This document shows, piece by piece, positions 62,620-64,000 of a stretch of 64,000 bases of DNA; the stretch's first letter is position 1; the number at the start of each line of letters is the position of its first letter. Source of the stretch: RHKX01 sp963820055 (lineage in GTDB: Bacteria; Actinomycetota; Thermoleophilia; Solirubrobacterales; 70-9); contig CAWFYJ010000005.1 in NCBI GenBank assembly GCA_963820055.1, positions 499,953 to 563,952 on the forward strand, read 5' to 3'. The position numbers and the translations under genes are program-made. The notes beneath the pieces were generated by a model that had not been told where the DNA came from, ran no database searches, and saw only the letters and a list, made by a program, of their open reading frames with translations.

Positions 62620-64000
62620 ATGTCCTCAAGCAAAGACAACAACGGCGACGATCCGATCGAGCCGGAAGCGACCGCCGGTGACCGCTCGGGCCCCGCAAAG
62701 CGCCCGGTGGCCGCGCCGACGACCGACGCCGAGCCGACGCCGGCCGCCGACGAGCCGCGGCCGGATCCGCCGAGAGCGCCGGCGAACCGAGAGCGAGCTG
62801 AGCCCCAAGGAGCAGGCCAAGGAGGAGGCCCGCGAGCGCGCCGAGGAGCGCAAGCGCAAGCGCGCGGAGCGCAAGGCCGAGAAGCGCGCCGCCGGCAAGG
62901 GCGATCGGCCAGCGTCTCAGCCGGCTGCGCAGCGGCGACGGCTGGCGACGACCGCCGATCCCGACGGCCGAGCCGAAGCCGCGGCTGAAGAAGCTGCGGT
63001 TCCTGCTCGTCGTCATCGGCCTGGGCCTGCTCGCCCTCGTCTCCTGGGTCTTCGGCGTGATGATGGCCGTCGCGCAGGACCTCCCCGACCTCGAGGCCCG
63101 CGCCCAGTACGACCGCGCCCAGAACTCGGTCGTCTATTCCAACGACGGCACACAGCTGACGACGCTGACCGGCAACGAGAAGCGGATCCTGCTCGAGTCG
63201 GACGAGATCTCCCCGTCCTCAAGCAGGCGGTCGTCTCGATCGAGGACGAGCGCTTCTACGAGCACCGCGGGATCGACTTCCTCGGCATCGCCCGCGCCCT
63301 GCAGCAGGACATCGTCTCCGGCGGCGCGGTCCAGGGCGCCTCGACGATCACCCAGCAGTTCGTCAAGAACGCGCTCGAGGCACAGGGCAGCCGAACCGTT
63401 CTGCAGAAGCTCCGCGAGGCCGCCCTCGCCTACCAGATCGAGCGCCAGTGGTCGAAGGACAAGATCCTCACCAACTACCTGAACAACATCTACTTCGGCA
63501 ACGGCGCCTACGGGGTCGAGGCGGCGGCGAAGACCTACTTCGGCTGGAACCATCCCGGCTGCGGCAACCCCGACGATCGCTGCGCGGAGGTCGCTCGAGC
63601 CGCAGGAGGCGGCCATGCTCGCCGCACTGATCTCCTCCCCCACCGCCTACGACCCGGGCACGAATCCCAACGACGCGACCAGCCCAGCGCAACGTCGTGC
63701 TGCAGAAGATGCGCGACCAGGGCGTGCTCGAGGTCAGCGACGAGGACTTCCAGGCGATGGAGGAGACGCCCGTGCCGACCAAGAAGCAGATCAGCCCGCC
63801 GACCGAGGAGTCGGAGGCCCCCTACTTCACCGACTGGCTGCGGCAGCAGATCGTCGACAAGTACGGGGCCGGCCAGGCGTTCGGCGGCGGGCTGCAGATC
63901 AAGTCGACGCTCGACCTCGACCTGCAGAACGCCGCCGATCAGATCGTCTCGCGACCGGCTCGCCGGGCTCGGTCCGACCTCGGCCGTCGTCGTGATCGAC
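62620..64000 (+). CDS. Class A penicillin-binding protein, frameshifted and truncated by window end
   Basis: The frame starts MSSSKDNNGDDPIEPE, with a long disordered Pro/Ala then Lys/Arg/Glu-rich cytoplasmic region and one membrane segment (FLLVVIGLGLLALVSWVFGV). A GT51 transglycosylase domain follows (VVSIEDERFYEHRGIDF, GASTITQQFVKN, NYLNNIYFGNGAYGVEAAA, EAAMLAALISSPTAYDP). The transpeptidase domain is cut off. At least five frame changes occur (about 62795, 62965, 63214, 63595 and 63690). The conserved blocks are intact between the shifts, so sequence error is likely. It builds peptidoglycan at the outer face of the membrane. Confidence 0.87.

Overview
The window looks like a chromosomal contig from a high-GC Actinomycetota, most plausibly of class Thermoleophilia (Solirubrobacterales-like). 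This placement is an inference from several things: very high GC with GC-ending codons, an actinobacterial LexA box (CGAAC-N4-GTTCG), an rRNA spacer with no tRNA, many leaderless start codons, RNase J, short HisG paired with HisZ, and delta-60 repeat and PQQ-propeller surface proteins. A database comparison of the 16S gene (59366-60912) would decide it. Nothing in the first 61 kb looks like a prophage, insertion sequence, integron or CRISPR array; this is mostly core chromosome.

Layout. 1-195 is the tail of a histidine kinase. 744-5481 (minus) is dapB, an amidase, dapA and rnj. 5498-6802 is a secreted delta-60 repeat protein. 6799-19950 (minus) is a translation and RNA-metabolism block read as rimP, nusA, infB, rbfA, nrnA, truB, ribF, rpsO, a peroxiredoxin, a thioredoxin-fold protein, pnp and an M16 peptidase, preceded upstream by a TPR protein and dtd. 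20599-26159 (minus) is rpsB, tsf, pyrH, frr, uppS, a padR regulator and cdsA. 26318-30695 (minus) is the cell-division/envelope neighbourhood: a pgeF-yggS fusion, sepF, proC, yggT, lspA and an rluD-type synthase. 30719-33369 holds a CCA/poly(A)-polymerase-like gene divergent from a membrane-anchored PQQ propeller. 33376-42029 (minus) is murA followed by hisZ, G, D, B, H, A and F, with two extra genes inserted. 42052-44748 (plus) is an HD hydrolase, an alpha/beta hydrolase and an isocitrate/isopropylmalate-dehydrogenase-like protein. 45251-50062 is an SOS mutagenesis cassette (imuB, a DUF6504-like gene, dnaE2) behind a clear LexA box. 50123-55791 holds a small unknown ORF, an M28 peptidase and a putative MFS/MMPL export operon. 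55799-61217 (minus) is a complete 16S-23S-5S operon with promoter, processing stems and terminator. 61213-64000 holds tyrS and a class A penicillin-binding protein, both broken by many frameshifts that look like sequence errors near the contig end.

How the genes work together. Most minus-strand genes form tightly coupled operons with GTGA or ATGA overlaps. Probable control points are a promoter plus intrinsic terminator ahead of rimP-nusA-infB, a long hairpin in the pnp leader, a PadR operator lying over its own promoter, and a LexA box between imuB and a divergent lipoprotein gene. At least nine genes have a -10 hexamer 6-9 nt ahead of the start codon and no Shine-Dalgarno sequence, so they are probably leaderless.

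The most novel-looking signals are: a two-copy structured element downstream of rnj and cdsA with one compensatory base-pair change; a NusA carrying a Cys/His zinc-like motif and an acidic Ala/Glu tail where ylxR is missing; and a small SOS-linked ORF after dnaE2. Single-base homopolymer indels (uppS, rluD-type gene, tyrS, PBP) mean that odd fusions such as pgeF-yggS must be checked against reads.
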